Shown: positions 6,112-13,370 of the stretch, piece by piece
Layout: each line of letters begins with the position of its first letter
Numbering within the stretch: position 1 is the first letter of the stretch
Assembly (NCBI GenBank): GCA_004297315.1
Contig: SCTU01000232.1
Location: 1 to 21,934 of the forward strand
Length of the DNA stretch: 21,934 nucleotides
Direction: 5' to 3'
DNA from: Dehalococcoidia bacterium
GTDB taxonomy: Bacteria > Chloroflexota > Dehalococcoidia > UBA2979
The notes under the pieces: generated by a model
What the model was told of the DNA's origin: nothing
Databases searched by the model: none
What the model saw: only the letters and a program-made list of their open reading frames with translations
Translations under genes and position numbers: made by a program

Positions 6112-6153
6112 ATGATCAAATCGACTTTTGCTCATGGCGGGAGCGTTCGATGA
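6112..6153 (+). CDS. Possible 13-residue leader peptide
   Basis: The ORF reads MIKSTFAHGGSVR and its TGA overlaps the ATG of the secreted-protein gene (ATGA at 6150-6153). Its own ATG sits directly behind a TANNNT box, as expected for a leaderless message. Translation of this peptide could deliver ribosomes to the main start, although the GGGAG inside it can serve the main gene by itself. It may be a chance ORF. Confidence 0.3.
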   Translation: MIKSTFAHGGSVR

Positions 6154-6650
6154 AGTTTCGGGGGATCGCCTCGGCGGTGGCCGCGGCTGGCGTTGTGTTT
6201 GGCCTGGCGGCCACCTCGTTCGCGCAGGCGGGGGCGGTGACTTACAAGACGGCCCAGACCGTCACGTGGACGGCGAACGTCTGCGGCGTGGACTACACGG
6301 GCTGGATCCACGAGGTCCAGCAGTACACGCTGGCCTCCACCGGCCAGTTGAACTTCCACTACATCGCCAACGGCGAGGCGCGAGGCGCCGACGGCACGCA
6401 GCTCAAGCTCAACAACAAGGAACTCGACCACATCCTCCAGCCGTCAGTCCCGGACCTCGGCCCGTACGGCGGCCTCCAGGGCTGGGTCGAGGACAACATG
6501 GACGTGATCGTCGAGATCAACGCGCAGTACAACCAGCGCATCGTGAAGCCCGGCAACGGCGGCAAGACGCTCCAGAACCACTGGGTCTTCCAGGTCAACC
6601 ACAACGGGACGACGGTCGACTCGGTCACTTTCACCGGCTCGTGCGACTGA
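6150..6650 (+). CDS. Secreted protein of unknown family
   Basis: A 166-residue protein with a clear Sec signal peptide: MKFRG, a hydrophobic core IASAVAAAGVVFGLAATS and a likely cleavage after FAQA (about residue 27). The mature part is rich in Thr, Asn, Gln and aromatic residues and looks beta-stranded (VTYKTAQTVTWTANVCGVDY, QLNFHYIANGEARG, NHWVFQVNHNGTTVDSVTFT). It has only two cysteines, in NVCGVD and in the terminal GSCD, which could form one disulfide joining the ends. GGGAG lies 6 bases before the ATG. A hairpin terminator follows. I recognise no domain; an extracellular binding or structural role is only a guess. Confidence 0.85.
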   Translation: MKFRGIASAVAAAGVVFGLAATSFAQAGAVTYKTAQTVTWTANVCGVDYTGWIHEVQQYTLASTGQLNFHYIANGEARGADGTQLKLNNKELDHILQPSVPDLGPYGGLQGWVEDNMDVIVEINAQYNQRIVKPGNGGKTLQNHWVFQVNHNGTTVDSVTFTGSCD

Positions 6651-6675
6651 CCGTCTGACTCGCGAACTGCGTGTC

Positions 6676-6700
6676 GAGGCCCGGGCGACCCCCGGGCCTC
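6676..6700. terminator. Bidirectional hairpin terminator
   Basis: GAGGCCCGGG and CCCGGGCCTC form a perfect 10-pair stem with a 5-base loop. It lies between the stop codons of the convergent secreted-protein gene and the glycosyltransferase gene and could serve both. There is no T-run. Confidence 0.6.
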
Positions 6701-6713
6701 TGCGCATGCCGAG

Positions 6714-8432
6714 TTATCGAGGGTTGGGCGGCGGAATGCCCTCCTTGCCTTCCGCGAGGTCCTGGCTCGTGTACACGCGGTAGAGGCGGGAGTCGGAGTA
6801 TTCGGGGAACTCTTCGAGGTACTCCGCCCACGATGCTCCGCGGGCGTGCAGCGTCGCGAAGCGCTCCACGAGCGGCGTCTGTGCCACCGCCCCCGAGGGT
6901 TGCCTGCCGGGGATGAGGATAAAGCGGACACGATCCACCGGGTGGTCGGTCAACGCGTCGAAGTCGCGGTCCGCGTCGTAGGCGACCTTCCCGGTGTGGC
7001 GCGTGAACAGCAGGACGCCGCCGTGGACGAGCCCGTCGACGAGTGCAAGCGCTTCCGGCTCATCGTCCATGTACTCGTCCATGACCTCCGTCGCCTCGCG
7101 GATCGCGGCGTACTCCGTGCCGAACTGCGACGTGAAGTCGCCCGTCCGCACGGCGCGCGCGAACGTGTTCTCGTCCGGCGCGGACCGTACGGCGTCGCCC
7201 ATCACGTGGAGCGTCGACAGGCCGGAAGCAACGAATGCGGCGGTCGCGGCGGCATACGCGAGGTTGCGGCGCTTTGGCCTCCACTCCCGCACGACGGCGG
7301 AGAGCAGGATCGCCGAGAACGGCACGGCGTAGATCCAGAACCGCGACCAGGCGAGCAGCTGGCCTCGATACACCTGAAGTGCGAGGAAGGCGGGGCCGAC
7401 GCCCGCGAAGACGACGAGGATGAACAGCCCTCGGTCTCGCCTCGCCAGCGAGACGGCGAGGGCGGCGGCCAGCAGCGGCAGAAACGGCGGAAACTCCCGC
7501 ACGAGGTAGACCGCCACCCACTGCGGGGTCGCGATCGGGTCGCCGTAGAGCGGGCTCAGCACGGGGTTCTGGCCGAGGCGGATGCCCTCCGTGAAGTAGA
7601 GGTTCGAACCGGCGCCGGTGAGAAAGGCGAGCGGACTGCCGAGGAAGAGCCAGGTCCAGACGATCCAGAGGATCACCATGTATGACACCGGCGCGACGAA
7701 CGCGATGATCACCGCACCGACGCGCTCCCGCCAGCGTGGTGCGCGCCACTGCATGACCGCAACCGCGAGGACGCCGGCTGCGGCGAAGGCGACGGCCTCG
7801 TAGCGCACGAAGAACGAGGCGCCCAGCAGCAGGCCAGCCACCAACAGGCCCCGCGACTCGCTCGGGTCCCAGGACGAGAGCGCCCCTGCGGCGGCGACGA
7901 CGAAGAAGAGGAAGATTACCTCGGTCATGCCGTTGATCGAGGAGTAGAACACGAGCGGGTTGAGCATGACCGTCAGCGTGAGCGCGACCGCCCAGCGCGC
8001 CGGCACGCCGCTGCGCCTCAACTGGCCCCACATCGCCGCTGCGAGGACGCCCGCGAAGAGCGCGGAGACGATCTGGCCCGCAAAGAGCGGCGCCGTGAAC
8101 CGTTGCAGCGCAAGGACGAATGGCACCTCCGCGATCGAGGGGAGGGGCGGCCAGACGAACCCGACCGCTGCGAGGTGCGGGTCGCGTGAGAGCACGACGG
8201 ACTTCGCCTGTACGACGCGGGCCATCGCGTCTCCGACAAAGATCTGCGCGACATAGACCAACCACCACCCGCCGGCCATCGAGAGCGCGGCGATCGAGGC
8301 GAACCAGGCGAGGCCGGGGAGGAGGCTGGGCCGCGGCTTCCGCGCGACGCGCTCGGCGGAGGGCACGCGCAGTCGGGCGAGCTCGCCCGATCCGAACATG
8401 CTGGTCGCCGGCCGCGGTCCGTCTAGCGCCAT
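6714..8432 (-). CDS. GT-C-fold membrane glycosyltransferase (GT39/ArnT-like)
   Basis: A 572-residue membrane protein with about ten to twelve hydrophobic segments in the first 400 residues and a soluble C-terminal domain of about 150 residues. Early in the first extracytoplasmic loop it has an acidic motif (FVGDAMARVVQAKSVVLSRD) followed by FVWPPLPS, and later FFVRYEAVAF, a pattern of the polyprenyl-phosphate-sugar-dependent glycosyltransferases of the PMT/ArnT superfamily. It probably transfers a sugar from a lipid carrier to a lipid, glycan or protein on the outer face. The acceptor is unknown. AGGAGG lies 4 bases before the ATG. It begins 21 bases after the GNAT gene, so the two form an operon. 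Confidence 0.8.
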   Translation of the reverse strand: MALDGPRPATSMFGSGELARLRVPSAERVARKPRPSLLPGLAWFASIAALSMAGGWWLVYVAQIFVGDAMARVVQAKSVVLSRDPHLAAVGFVWPPLPSIAEVPFVLALQRFTAPLFAGQIVSALFAGVLAAAMWGQLRRSGVPARWAVALTLTVMLNPLVFYSSINGMTEVIFLFFVVAAAGALSSWDPSESRGLLVAGLLLGASFFVRYEAVAFAAAGVLAVAVMQWRAPRWRERVGAVIIAFVAPVSYMVILWIVWTWLFLGSPLAFLTGAGSNLYFTEGIRLGQNPVLSPLYGDPIATPQWVAVYLVREFPPFLPLLAAALAVSLARRDRGLFILVVFAGVGPAFLALQVYRGQLLAWSRFWIYAVPFSAILLSAVVREWRPKRRNLAYAAATAAFVASGLSTLHVMGDAVRSAPDENTFARAVRTGDFTSQFGTEYAAIREATEVMDEYMDDEPEALALVDGLVHGGVLLFTRHTGKVAYDADRDFDALTDHPVDRVRFILIPGRQPSGAVAQTPLVERFATLHARGASWAEYLEEFPEYSDSRLYRVYTSQDLAEGKEGIPPPNPR

Positions 8433-8453
8433 CAGGCCTCCTGCGGCCTGAGT

Positions 8454-8909
8454 CTAGAGGGCGAAGTGCATCGCGCGGTGGTCGAGCCCGGCTTCGAGGT
8501 AGACCGGCCCCTCGGCGATGTATCCGAGGCGTTCGTAGAACGGCAGGGCCGAGACCTGCGCGGAGATCTCGATGCGGCGGTAGCCGCGCGCCCGCGCCTC
8601 ATCGTGCAGGCGCGCCATGAGGGCGTTGCCTACTCCGTGCCGGCGCCACTCGGCGAGCACGGCGACGCGACCGAGATGCACGGGCCCGCCTTGCGGGGCA
8701 TCCAGCAACAATCGTGCGGCGCCGATTGGCGCGCCGTCGACCCGCGCCAGCAGGTGCAGCGCGTCGCTGCCGGTCGGGGCGGCGTCGTAGCGGTCGATCT
8801 CTTCCTCTACTGCGATCTGCTGCTCGTCGACGAATACGCGGGCGCGCACGCGGAGGGCCTCTGCGAGTTCGTCTGCCGAAGTGACCGGGGTGACCTCGAT
8901 CGTCGCCAT
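8454..8909 (-). CDS. GNAT family N-acetyltransferase (ElaA/YjcF-like)
   Basis: A 151-residue cytoplasmic acetyltransferase. The segment LRVRARVFVDEQQIAVEEEI and the following DRYDA are typical of the ElaA/YjcF branch. LGRVAVLAEWRRHGVGNALM contains the acetyl-CoA pyrophosphate-binding RRxGxG/A loop (RRHGVG), and PFYERLGYIAEGPVYLEAG is the usual C-terminal GNAT strand and turn. The substrate is unknown. GGAGG lies 6 bases before the ATG. The gene is first in an operon with the glycosyltransferase and is transcribed away from the M20 peptidase gene; the two start codons are 52 bases apart and their predicted -10 boxes only 17. Confidence 0.88.
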   Translation of the reverse strand: MATIEVTPVTSADELAEALRVRARVFVDEQQIAVEEEIDRYDAAPTGSDALHLLARVDGAPIGAARLLLDAPQGGPVHLGRVAVLAEWRRHGVGNALMARLHDEARARGYRRIEISAQVSALPFYERLGYIAEGPVYLEAGLDHRAMHFAL

Positions 8910-8926
8910 GCCGCGCCTCCTCCGCG

Positions 8927-8932
8927 ATCGTA
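8927..8932 (-). promoter_or_regulatory. Putative -10 box for the GNAT operon
   Basis: TACGAT on the minus strand predicts a leader of about 11 bases that just retains the GGAGG site. It occupies the position expected for the -35 box of the opposite promoter. Confidence 0.4.
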
Positions 8933-8949
8933 GGGCGAGCGCGAAAGGC

Positions 8950-8955
8950 TATGCT
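8950..8955 (+). promoter_or_regulatory. Putative -10 box, leaderless promoter of the M20 peptidase
   Basis: TATGCT is followed by exactly 6 bases and the ATG at 8962, so transcription would begin at the start codon. No Shine-Dalgarno sequence is present. Confidence 0.5.
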
Positions 8956-8961
8956 CGGCCG

Positions 8962-10293
8962 ATGGGCATCGACTGGCCGGCCGTCCACCGCGAAGCGCTC
9001 GAGGTGTTCCGCCAGTACCTCAGGATCGACACCACCAACCCGCCCGGCAACGAGGCGGTGGCTGCGCGTTTCCTCGGCCGGTTGCTGGCCGCCGAGGGAA
9101 TCGAGTGTGAGTTCATCGAGACCGCGCCCGGCCGCGAGGCCGTCGTGGCGCGCTTGCGCGGCGACGGCTCGCGGCCGGGCGCACTCATGCTGGCGAATCA
9201 CCTCGACACGGTGCCCGCGGATGCAGCCGGCTGGAAAGCGCCGCCGTTTGGTGCGGAGGTGAGGGACGGCCGTGTATACGGCCGCGGCGCGGTGGACATG
9301 AAGGGCACCGGCGTCATGCACCTCTTCGCTCTGCTCCTCGCGAAGCGAGGCGGGCTGCGGCTAGGGCGCGACCTCGTGTTCCTCGCCGCGCCAGACGAGG
9401 AGACAGGGTCAATCTGGGGCGTCGACTGGCTGGTCCGCGAGCGCCCCGACTTGTTCGAGGGCGTCGCGTTCGCACTGAACGAGGGGGCGAGCGGGATGCC
9501 GGATTTCGCGGGGCGGCCGGCGCATCTCTTCGAAGTCGCGGTCTCCGAGAAGGAACTGGCGCCGCTGCGGATCGTCGCGACCGGGGTCGCCGGCCACGGG
9601 AGCAAGCCTGCGCGCGACAGCGCGACCGTGCGCCTGCTGGACGCCCTCGACCGTCTCCGCCGCTGGCAACGAGGGATCACCTTCACGCCGGAGACACGGG
9701 CCTACCTCGACGGGCTGCACGCCGCCGGGCTGATCGATGACCCCGGCGACCTGGCGAGCGTGGAGGCCGCGATCGGCGTGAGCCCGGACACGGTCGCGGC
9801 GTTCACGAATACGCTGAACGTGACGGTGCTACGCGCGGGCACGCAGTCCAACGTCATCCCCGGCCGTGCCGAGGCGCTCGTCGACTGCCGCCTCCTGTCG
9901 GGGCAGTCCCGCGACGCGTGGGTCGCCGAGGTCAGCGTCGTCATCGACGACCCCCTGGTGCAGGTGTCCCTCGAGTACCCGACGTCGGCGCCGGTCGTCG
10001 TCTCCCCGTGGGACACCGAGGTGACGCGCGTCATCACGGAGGTCGTGACGGAGACGTTCGAGGATGCGGTCGTCCTGCCGTCGTCCTCGATCGTCGGGAC
10101 GGACAACCGCTTCATGCGCCCGCTGGGCATCCCGGCATACGGGTTCATCCCCTGCCTGCTCTCGCAGGAAGAACGCGATGGCTTCCATGCGCACGACGAG
10201 TTCCTCACGGTGGAGAACCTCAACCTCGGCCTCGAAGTCATGTACGAGGTTGTGCGGCGGCTCTGCGAGGCTCAGCCCAGCGAGGTCCGGTAG
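8962..10293 (+). CDS. M20/M28-type metallopeptidase (ArgE/DapE/carboxypeptidase G2 family)
   Basis: A 443-residue cytoplasmic zinc hydrolase. Metal-site motifs in order are NHLDTVP (His80, Asp82), GRGAVDMKG (Asp112), PDEETGS (Glu146 catalytic base, Glu147 ligand), FALNEG and, near the C-terminus, GFHAHDEF with the last His. A central dimerisation domain carries GVAGHGSKP. The GxSxxxRxM-like SSIVGTDNRFMRPLG matches the peptidase/acylase branch of M20 with large substrates. Substrate is not decided; dipeptides or N-acyl amino acids are likely. The start at 8962 is preferred over an in-frame ATG at 8881 because a TANNNT box sits 6 bases before it and the upstream part would run into the divergent gene. 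Its 3' end overlaps the TfoX gene by 22 bases. Confidence 0.93.
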   Translation: MGIDWPAVHREALEVFRQYLRIDTTNPPGNEAVAARFLGRLLAAEGIECEFIETAPGREAVVARLRGDGSRPGALMLANHLDTVPADAAGWKAPPFGAEVRDGRVYGRGAVDMKGTGVMHLFALLLAKRGGLRLGRDLVFLAAPDEETGSIWGVDWLVRERPDLFEGVAFALNEGASGMPDFAGRPAHLFEVAVSEKELAPLRIVATGVAGHGSKPARDSATVRLLDALDRLRRWQRGITFTPETRAYLDGLHAAGLIDDPGDLASVEAAIGVSPDTVAAFTNTLNVTVLRAGTQSNVIPGRAEALVDCRLLSGQSRDAWVAEVSVVIDDPLVQVSLEYPTSAPVVVSPWDTEVTRVITEVVTETFEDAVVLPSSSIVGTDNRFMRPLGIPAYGFIPCLLSQEERDGFHAHDEFLTVENLNLGLEVMYEVVRRLCEAQPSEVR

Positions 10294-10595
10294 GCGAGCG
10301 CGCGGTCGACCCAGGCCTGCACCTGGCGCTTCGTCTTCACGCCCTCGGCGCCAACGTAGAGGAACCCCTTCATCGGCCGTCCGCTGAAATCCATCGGCCG
10401 GACGTGCGGCCGCTTGAGTGCGGCGTCGTGGTCGTCCACGCTCACGCGCACCATGAGGTCATCATTCGTGACGCCGACGCACATCTTGTCGCCGACCATG
10501 AAGGCGATGCCGCCGAACATCTTCTGCTCGCGCAGGTCGTCCCGATGTCCGAGGACGGCGCGCACGCGCTCCGCCAGTCGCTCGTCGTATGCCAT
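10272..10595 (-). CDS. TfoX N-terminal domain protein
   Basis: A 107-residue protein consisting of the TfoX/Sxy N-terminal domain alone: LREQKMFGGIAFMVGDKMCVGV is the family core, followed by DLMVRVSVDDHDAALKRP, HVRPMDFSGRPMKGFLYV and a C-terminal helix. In gamma-proteobacteria full-length TfoX activates competence genes, but the stand-alone N-terminal domain is common in other phyla and its role there is unknown. The ATG directly follows the TAG of the methyltransferase gene (TAGATG), so the two are cotranscribed and probably coupled. The 3' end runs 22 bases into the convergent M20 peptidase gene. Confidence 0.9.
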   Translation of the reverse strand: MAYDERLAERVRAVLGHRDDLREQKMFGGIAFMVGDKMCVGVTNDDLMVRVSVDDHDAALKRPHVRPMDFSGRPMKGFLYVGAEGVKTKRQVQAWVDRALAYRTSLG

Positions 10596-11399
10596 CTATG
10601 CCCGCCCGATCGCCTCGATGTTCACGTAGAAGAACAACGCCTGCGGGCTGTGCGCCCAGCGGCGCCAGCCTTCGGCGATCGCCTCGAGGTCGGCTGCCGT
10701 GGCGAGGCCGTACTCGACAGCCTGTGTGGCCAGCGCGGAGTGTGTCACGCGTTCAGCCCAGGAGAGGCCCCAGTTCTCGACCGCGCTGCGCTCGTGGAAG
10801 AGGACCGTCGTGGCGCTCACGGAGACGTCGTGGAAGCCAGCATCCTCCAGCCATCCGGGCAACCGCCGCCCGGCATCCGCCTCCGCCCCATTCCGCTTCG
10901 CCACGGCGTGGTAGAGCGCGCGCCAGCGCTCGATCTCGGGCGTGTGCGGCGTCGCCGTCATCGTCGCATAATCGGCGTCCCGTACGGCGGCAAGGCCGTC
11001 CGGCCGCAAGATGCGACGCATCTCGCGCGCGGCCTCCACCGGGCGTGTGAGGTGCTGGAGCACCTGATGTGCGAAGCAGACGTCGAACGAGGCGTCCGGG
11101 TACGCCAGGGCGTAGACACTGCCTTCCTCGAAGCGGAGGTTGGGCGTTCCGGCTGTCGCCGCGCGCGCCTGGTCGAGCACCTCGGGCACGACGTCGATCC
11201 CCACGGTCTCTCCGGGCGCGACGGCGCGGGCGAGACCAGCCGTGATCGTCCCCGGTCCGCAGCCCACGTCGAGGAGCCGCATACCCGGCCGGAGGTGGGG
11301 AAGCAGGAAGGCCGCTTCCACCTCCGCCGTGCGGCGGGCGTGCTGCCCGACGACGGAGGCGTGGTGGCCGTGCGTGTACCGGTCGGAGTTGGTAGTCAT
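10596..11399 (-). CDS. SAM-dependent methyltransferase (class I)
   Basis: A 267-residue cytoplasmic methyltransferase with motif I LLDVGCGPGT (residues 42-51), the acidic end of strand 2 in VGIDVVPEVL, motif around GSVYALAYPDASFDVCFAHQ and HLTRPVEAAREMRRILRPDG, all typical of the UbiE/Methyltransf_11 group. The C-terminal region (WGLSWAERVTHSAL...) matches a subgroup annotated only as methyltransferase. The acceptor is not predictable. A TATCGT box lies 7 bases before the ATG and no ribosome binding site is seen, so the message is probably leaderless. It is followed without a gap by the TfoX-domain gene. Confidence 0.9.
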   Translation of the reverse strand: MTTNSDRYTHGHHASVVGQHARRTAEVEAAFLLPHLRPGMRLLDVGCGPGTITAGLARAVAPGETVGIDVVPEVLDQARAATAGTPNLRFEEGSVYALAYPDASFDVCFAHQVLQHLTRPVEAAREMRRILRPDGLAAVRDADYATMTATPHTPEIERWRALYHAVAKRNGAEADAGRRLPGWLEDAGFHDVSVSATTVLFHERSAVENWGLSWAERVTHSALATQAVEYGLATAADLEAIAEGWRRWAHSPQALFFYVNIEAIGRA

Positions 11400-11406
11400 C
11401 GGAGGG

Positions 11407-11412
11407 ACGATA
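11407..11412 (-). promoter_or_regulatory. Putative -10 box, leaderless promoter of the methyltransferase
   Basis: TATCGT on the minus strand ends 7 bases before the ATG at 11399. It is one of several genes in the window with this layout. Confidence 0.5.
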
Positions 11413-11441
11413 GCAGCACCGGGGCGGGCAACGGGAGCGGC

Positions 11442-12455
11442 CTACAGCATCCCCAGCCGCTCCATCGCCGTGCGCACCAGCATCGTGTGGAGTTCCGCGC
11501 GCCGGCCCTCGTCCTGGTTGTACTGACCCATCTCGATGAGGACCGGCGTGCAGCCGTCCACCCAGCGCGCGAAGCCGAGGGACGAGGAGCCGCGTGCCAG
11601 TTGCGGCGTGATCGACCCCGGCGCGGCCGTCGCCGCTGGGGTCGCGCTCGGCAGGCCGGACGGCGGGCTCGCCCCGGGCTGGCCGCTGATCGACGTCCGC
11701 AGCGTGAACTGCTCGCGCAGGGAGATCCGCTCGTTGACGATATCCATCGTCTTGCGGATCAGGGGAAGCGTCTCGGCCGTGCCGCCGGTTGCGATCGTCT
11801 GTCCGATGAAGGCCGTGCCACCGCTCGCCCCGCGCTCGTTGTAGAACATCCACGACTCATGCAGGTCGAAGATCCACCTTGGGCGATAGTAGTTCGCGGC
11901 CTTCACGACCTCGGCGGCCATGCGCGACATCGGCAGTGGGCTGTTCGGATCGCCCGGGTAACTGCGGTTGAGGTCGCCGAAGCCGTCTACCGTGCGGACG
12001 AAGGCCACCGTCGAAAGGCGGTTCAACCTCGGCATGACGATGAGGCTGCCGGCGAGGGGGCGCCAGCGTGCGATCTCCTCGGCGGCCAGCCAGCCGCCGG
12101 GCTCGTTCCCGTGGACGCCGCCGAACACCATCACGCGCGGTCCGGGCAGGCCGCTGTGGATCGCGACGCCGGACGTCTCCCAAAGCGTGCCCGGCATGAG
12201 CAGGAACGGCTCGGTCCCCGCGGCGAACACTGGTTCGGGGGTAGGTGCCGGTGCGGGCATCGAGGAGAGCGTTGTGTCGGGGGCGCCTTCGGCTGCCGAC
12301 GCGGAGGTGGGGAGTGGCTGGGAGTCACGACTGCACGCCGCAAGGAACGCGGCCGCTGCGCCCCCTCCGGCGAGGGCGAGAAAGCGCCTGCGGTCCAGGC
12401 GGTTCAACCCCTCGTAAGGCTTCGCCTGGGGCCCCGTCACTCGGTCTCGGTGCAT
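11442..12455 (-). CDS. Tat-exported lipoprotein, M14 zinc carboxypeptidase-like
   Basis: A 337-residue predicted lipoprotein. The N-terminus has a twin-arginine motif and hydrophobic core (DRRRFLALAGGGAAAAFLAA) ending in the lipid-accepting Cys41, so it should be folded before export and anchored outside. After a Pro/Ala/Ser-rich linker to about residue 80 comes an M14/AstE-like catalytic domain: zinc ligands His115 and Glu118 in GGVHGNEPGG, substrate-binding DLNRSYPG (161-168), third ligand His199 in DLHES and catalytic Glu308 in PVLIEMGQ. Between about residues 258 and 283 a low-complexity insert rich in Pro, Ala, Ser and Gly interrupts the domain. It probably trims peptide or peptidoglycan-peptide termini in the envelope. 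A TATCCT box is 7 bases before the ATG. Confidence 0.87.
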   Translation of the reverse strand: MHRDRVTGPQAKPYEGLNRLDRRRFLALAGGGAAAAFLAACSRDSQPLPTSASAAEGAPDTTLSSMPAPAPTPEPVFAAGTEPFLLMPGTLWETSGVAIHSGLPGPRVMVFGGVHGNEPGGWLAAEEIARWRPLAGSLIVMPRLNRLSTVAFVRTVDGFGDLNRSYPGDPNSPLPMSRMAAEVVKAANYYRPRWIFDLHESWMFYNERGASGGTAFIGQTIATGGTAETLPLIRKTMDIVNERISLREQFTLRTSISGQPGASPPSGLPSATPAATAAPGSITPQLARGSSSLGFARWVDGCTPVLIEMGQYNQDEGRRAELHTMLVRTAMERLGML

Positions 12456-12462
12456 GCGAGGA

Positions 12463-12468
12463 AGGATA
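12463..12468 (-). promoter_or_regulatory. Putative -10 box, leaderless promoter of the M14 lipoprotein
   Basis: TATCCT on the minus strand is separated by 7 bases from the ATG at 12455. It gives this gene its own promoter although phoU lies 94 bases upstream on the same strand. Confidence 0.5.
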
Positions 12469-12549
12469 CGATCCGTGCGCAGCGGATGTGTTGTGCGTGT
12501 GTGACGGAGCCCCGCGCCTGCTCCTCGCGGGCCGGCTTTGCGTCAGCCA

Positions 12550-13215
12550 CTAGTACGAAGACACGTCCATTTGGGGCATCATCCCCGTCGCCGCGTAGAC
12601 GGTCCGTTCGGCGATATTTGTCGCGCGGTCCCCGATGCGTTCGAGGTTGTGCGCGCACCAGAGCAGGTGCGTGGCGGGCTCGATCGTGGAGGGGTCGGCG
12701 ATCATGATCTGGACGAGGTCGGTGTAGATCTGGTCGTACAACTGGTCGACGACGTCGTCCATACGCCCGACGCCATAGGCGGCCTCGGCGTCACGGTCGA
12801 CGAATGACTGCACGGCGAGCCGCAGCATCTCCCGCGCCTTGGTGGCCATGATCGGCATGTCGATCAAGGGCTTGACCAGGGGCTCGTCCTGCATCATCAG
12901 CACGATCTTCGCGATGCCTTCCGCGTGGTCCCCCATCCGCTCGAGGTTGTCGAGCACCGAGGTGACCGAGACGATCACGCGCAGGTCACCCGCCATCGGC
13001 GCCTGCAGCGAGAGCAGCGAGATGCATGAGTTCTGCAAGTGGAAGTTCAACTGGTTGATGTCGAGGTCGTGCTCGACGACCTCGCGGGCGACGAGCGAGT
13101 CGCGCTCCACAAGCGCGGTCATCGCGCGCTCGGTCGCGCGGTCGACCAGCGAGCCCATTTCGATGACGCCGTCAAGGAGCTGCGTGATCTGCCGGTGGAA
13201 CTGGTCGCGTGCCAT
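12550..13215 (-). CDS. phoU: Phosphate transport regulator PhoU
   Basis: A 221-residue cytoplasmic protein made of two PhoU three-helix domains. The first carries RQFHRQI-like DQFHRQITQLLDGVIEMGSL and VVEHDLDINQLNFHLQNSCI; the second repeats the pattern with DRDAEAAYGVGRMDDVVDQL and the metal-binding-type acidic helix. RVIVSVTSVLDNLERMGDHA and HNLERIGDRATNIAE are the paired E(R)xGD motifs of the family that bind metal clusters. PhoU links the PstSCAB transporter to the PhoR sensor and represses the phosphate regulon when phosphate is plentiful. It is encoded divergently from pstS, not at the end of the pst operon as in Escherichia coli. A TAGACT box (13249-13254, minus strand) is a possible promoter. 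Confidence 0.96.
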   Translation of the reverse strand: MARDQFHRQITQLLDGVIEMGSLVDRATERAMTALVERDSLVAREVVEHDLDINQLNFHLQNSCISLLSLQAPMAGDLRVIVSVTSVLDNLERMGDHAEGIAKIVLMMQDEPLVKPLIDMPIMATKAREMLRLAVQSFVDRDAEAAYGVGRMDDVVDQLYDQIYTDLVQIMIADPSTIEPATHLLWCAHNLERIGDRATNIAERTVYAATGMMPQMDVSSY

Positions 13216-13284
13216 AAATGTCCATTCGACGGGCTGTATCGCTCGGTAAGTCTACTCCGTGCGCCGAAGTTGCCGATCACGAGG

Positions 13285-13296
13285 TGTTAACGCCGG
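13285..13296. promoter_or_regulatory. Candidate Pho box upstream of pstS
   Basis: TGTTAACGCCGG differs at one base from TGTTAACGGCGG in the phoB upstream region (19250-19261). It lies in the divergent phoU-pstS interval, 75 bases before the pstS ATG. GTTAAC is an unusually AT-rich word for this sequence, and I saw it only at these two places. Confidence 0.4.
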
Positions 13297-13370
13297 TGGC
13301 CGAACCTCTCAGACAGGCAAAGATGTGTGAGTGCCCGCTGGGCGGGCGAACCAAGGAGAACGACGAAGAC

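Noticed and set aside
9918..12707. A 929-codon open frame on the plus strand
   Set aside because: It runs antisense or out of frame through the M20, TfoX, methyltransferase and M14 genes, all of which have clear family motifs. Its product is low-complexity Arg/Gly/Ala/His sequence, as expected from GC-rich third positions.
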